Shown piece after piece: positions 62,492 through 64,000 of a stretch of 64,000 nt of DNA. Made by a program: the position numbers and the translations under genes. The stretch is from assembly GCA_024655905.1 (NCBI GenBank), contig JANLFP010000002.1, forward strand, positions 73,829 to 137,828, read 5' to 3'. Numbering within the stretch: position 1 is the stretch's first letter; the number at the start of each line of letters is the position of its first letter. The stretch is from Tepidanaerobacteraceae bacterium (GTDB lineage: Bacteria > Bacillota > Thermosediminibacteria > Thermosediminibacterales > Tepidanaerobacteraceae). Below the pieces are notes generated by a model that worked only from the letters and a program-made list of their open reading frames with translations, was not told the origin of the DNA and made no database searches.

Positions 62492-64000
62492 GCTTACAGG
62501 GATCTACAGGATTTTATAAAAACTCTGGAAGATAAAGGGCTTCTAAAAAAAATAAAATCAAAAGTGGACCCGGAACTGGAAATTACCGAGATCTATGATA
62601 GGGTGGTAAAATCCGGAGGGCCTGCCCTTTTATTTGAAAATGTGAAGGGAAGCAGTTTCCCCCTCCTGATAAATGCCTTCGGGACGGAGGAGAGGATGAG
62701 CCTCGCCCTTGAAGCAAAAAATCTTGAAGATTTTGCCGGACGCATCGATGAACTCATACATATCACCATGCCGGAAGGATTTACGGAAAAGTTGAAGACT
62801 TTTTCAAAGCTCGCCAGCCTTGAAAGGATCTTCCCGAAAAAGGTTAAGGAAGCTCCCTGCCAGCAGGTGGTGGAAAAAGAGGTGGATTTATTTAAACTTC
62901 CCATACTGAAATGTTGGCCCCAGGACGGAGGAAGATACATCACCCTGCCCCTGGTTTTTACAAAAGATTCTGCGACCGGCCGCCAGAATATGGGGATGTA
63001 CCGCATGCAGGTTTTTGATAAATCCACCACAGGCTTGCACTGGCATATGCATAAGGACGGCGCTGAAAATTACCGGCGGGCCTGCGAGAAGAGCGATGGT
63101 CTGGAAAGTTATGGGGATAAAGAGATAGAAGGGCCCTGCCCCGGGGCAGGGCAAAAACCCGGGGGCAAAATGGAAGTAGCCGTTGCCCTAGGCGGAGATC
63201 CTGCCCTCATATATGCCGCCACGGCGCCTCTGCCCCGCGATATCGACGAGGTGCTATTTGCCGGATTTTTGCGCAATGCCCCCGTAGAAATGGTTAAAGC
63301 AAAAACGGTGGACATATACGTGCCAGCTCATGCCGAGTTTATTCTGGAAGGATATGTAAATTTTGAAGAGTTTCGAAGGGAGGGGCCTTTCGGGGACCAT
63401 ACCGGGTTTTATACGCCTGCTGATTATTACCCTGTGTTTCACGTGGAATGCATTACCAGGAAAAAATCCCCAATATATCCCGCCACAGTTGTGGGCAAGC
63501 CTGTCATGGAAGACTGTTTCCTGGCAAAAGCTACCGAGCGAATATTCCTGCCCCTGTTGAAAATGTTTCTGCCGGAAATCGTGGACATCAACTTGCCTGT
63601 GGAAGGTTCCTTCCACAACTTTGCCATCGTTTCCATAAAAAAATCCTATCCGGGCCATGCCCGCAAGGTAATGAGCGCACTGTGGGGCATGGGTCAGATG
63701 ATGTTTACAAAGATTATCCTGGTCATCGACGATGACACCGATCCTCACGATATTTCAAAAGTGGCATGGAAGGCTTTTAATAATGTGGACCCGGAGAGGG
63801 ACATAATAATTATAAAAGGACCGCTGGATGTGCTGGACCACTCGTCGACCTTTATTGGTTACGGCGGTAAAATGGGTATCGATGCGACTAAGAAATGGAA
63901 ATCAGAAGGGTATTTGCGGGAGTGGCCCGACGAAATAACCATGAGCAAAGATATAAAAGATCTTGTTACAAAAAGGTGGAAAGAATATGGATTTACCGTT
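62489..64000 (+). CDS. UbiD-family decarboxylase, open at right edge
   Basis: The frame from ATG 62489 is open through base 64000 (504 codons) with no stop, so the gene continues beyond the window. UbiD proteins use prenylated FMN to (de)carboxylate aromatic or unsaturated acids, as in ubiquinone or menaquinone synthesis. Family landmarks: AYRDLQDFIKTLEDKGLLKK at the N-terminus, RQNMGMYRMQVFDKSTTGLH near 165, GDPALIYAATAPLPRDIDE near 229-247 and PFGDHTGFYTPADYYPVFHV near 299-318. A UbiX flavin prenyltransferase would be needed but is not in the window. It directly follows a polyprenyl synthase gene, favouring a quinone role. Confidence 0.93.
   Translation, partial: MAYRDLQDFIKTLEDKGLLKKIKSKVDPELEITEIYDRVVKSGGPALLFENVKGSSFPLLINAFGTEERMSLALEAKNLEDFAGRIDELIHITMPEGFTEKLKTFSKLASLERIFPKKVKEAPCQQVVEKEVDLFKLPILKCWPQDGGRYITLPLVFTKDSATGRQNMGMYRMQVFDKSTTGLHWHMHKDGAENYRRACEKSDGLESYGDKEIEGPCPGAGQKPGGKMEVAVALGGDPALIYAATAPLPRDIDEVLFAGFLRNAPVEMVKAKTVDIYVPAHAEFILEGYVNFEEFRREGPFGDHTGFYTPADYYPVFHVECITRKKSPIYPATVVGKPVMEDCFLAKATERIFLPLLKMFLPEIVDINLPVEGSFHNFAIVSIKKSYPGHARKVMSALWGMGQMMFTKIILVIDDDTDPHDISKVAWKAFNNVDPERDIIIIKGPLDVLDHSSTFIGYGGKMGIDATKKWKSEGYLREWPDEITMSKDIKDLVTKRWKEYGFTV

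Overview
The window reads as the chromosome of a spore-forming, fermentative, low-to-mid GC Firmicute of the class Clostridia. A Thermosediminibacterales/Thermoanaerobacterales-type genome is my best guess, but no 16S rRNA is present to prove it. Supporting signs are strong AGGAGG-type ribosome sites, many TTG/GTG starts, two CotF-like spore coat proteins, class A RNase P RNA, and Gram-positive style lipoproteins. I see no rRNA, no transposase gene and no CRISPR array.

Layout. 1-3.4 kb: a duplicated repeat, rnpB, a YjbQ-family gene, a HAD phosphatase, an L,D-transpeptidase and tRNA-Leu(CAA). 3.4-8.4 kb is a graveyard: a psuK/psuG deletion chimera, two divergent XRE regulators with palindromic operators, and a galactitol-type PTS operon (IIA, IIB, IIC, PfkB kinase, class II aldolase) in which only IIB is intact. 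8.5-15.2 kb: a FadR-like regulator, a sugar ABC importer without ATPase, a split transketolase and an IolB-family isomerase, looking like one catabolic unit. 15.2-19.9 kb (minus strand): an XRE regulator, a DppABC peptide importer without ATPases, and a DUF3870 gene. 20.2-29.6 kb: ECF sigma and anti-sigma factors, polA, coaE, a lytic transglycosylase, nicotinate phosphoribosyltransferase, ndk and an orphan OppA-like lipoprotein.

29.7-36 kb: tRNA-Leu(GAG) with a perfect sigma-A promoter, then a type III restriction-modification locus whose Res gene has an in-frame stop. 36-45 kb: an isochorismatase-family hydrolase, queG, a HIRAN protein with a start-site inverted repeat, fixCX, coat proteins, a ModE-like regulator, a NifS-like desulfurase and thiI. 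45-49.4 kb: a five-gene FAD/Fe-S amine or amino-acid dehydrogenase cluster plus a racemase. 49.6-54.2 kb: a ROK regulator with uxaB and uxaA (hexuronate catabolism). 54.2-57.2 kb (minus): a TrpXYZ-type ABC importer with a frameshifted binding protein and a leader terminator. 57.2-61.1 kb (minus): a MacAB-like exporter. 61.4 kb to the edge: a polyprenyl diphosphate synthase and a UbiD-family decarboxylase that runs off the window.

The most unusual signal is a roughly 68-bp dispersed repeat present four times (29.67, 43.11, 44.65 and 62.42 kb). It ends in a GC-rich hairpin, a GGAGG ribosome site and, in three copies, an ATG. At thiI and ubiD the repeat supplies the gene's own ribosome site and start codon. 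The second candidate is the kinase-free isomerase/transketolase locus at 8.5-15.2 kb. Eight genes in the window are broken by frameshift, nonsense or deletion, clustered at 3.4-8.4 kb.
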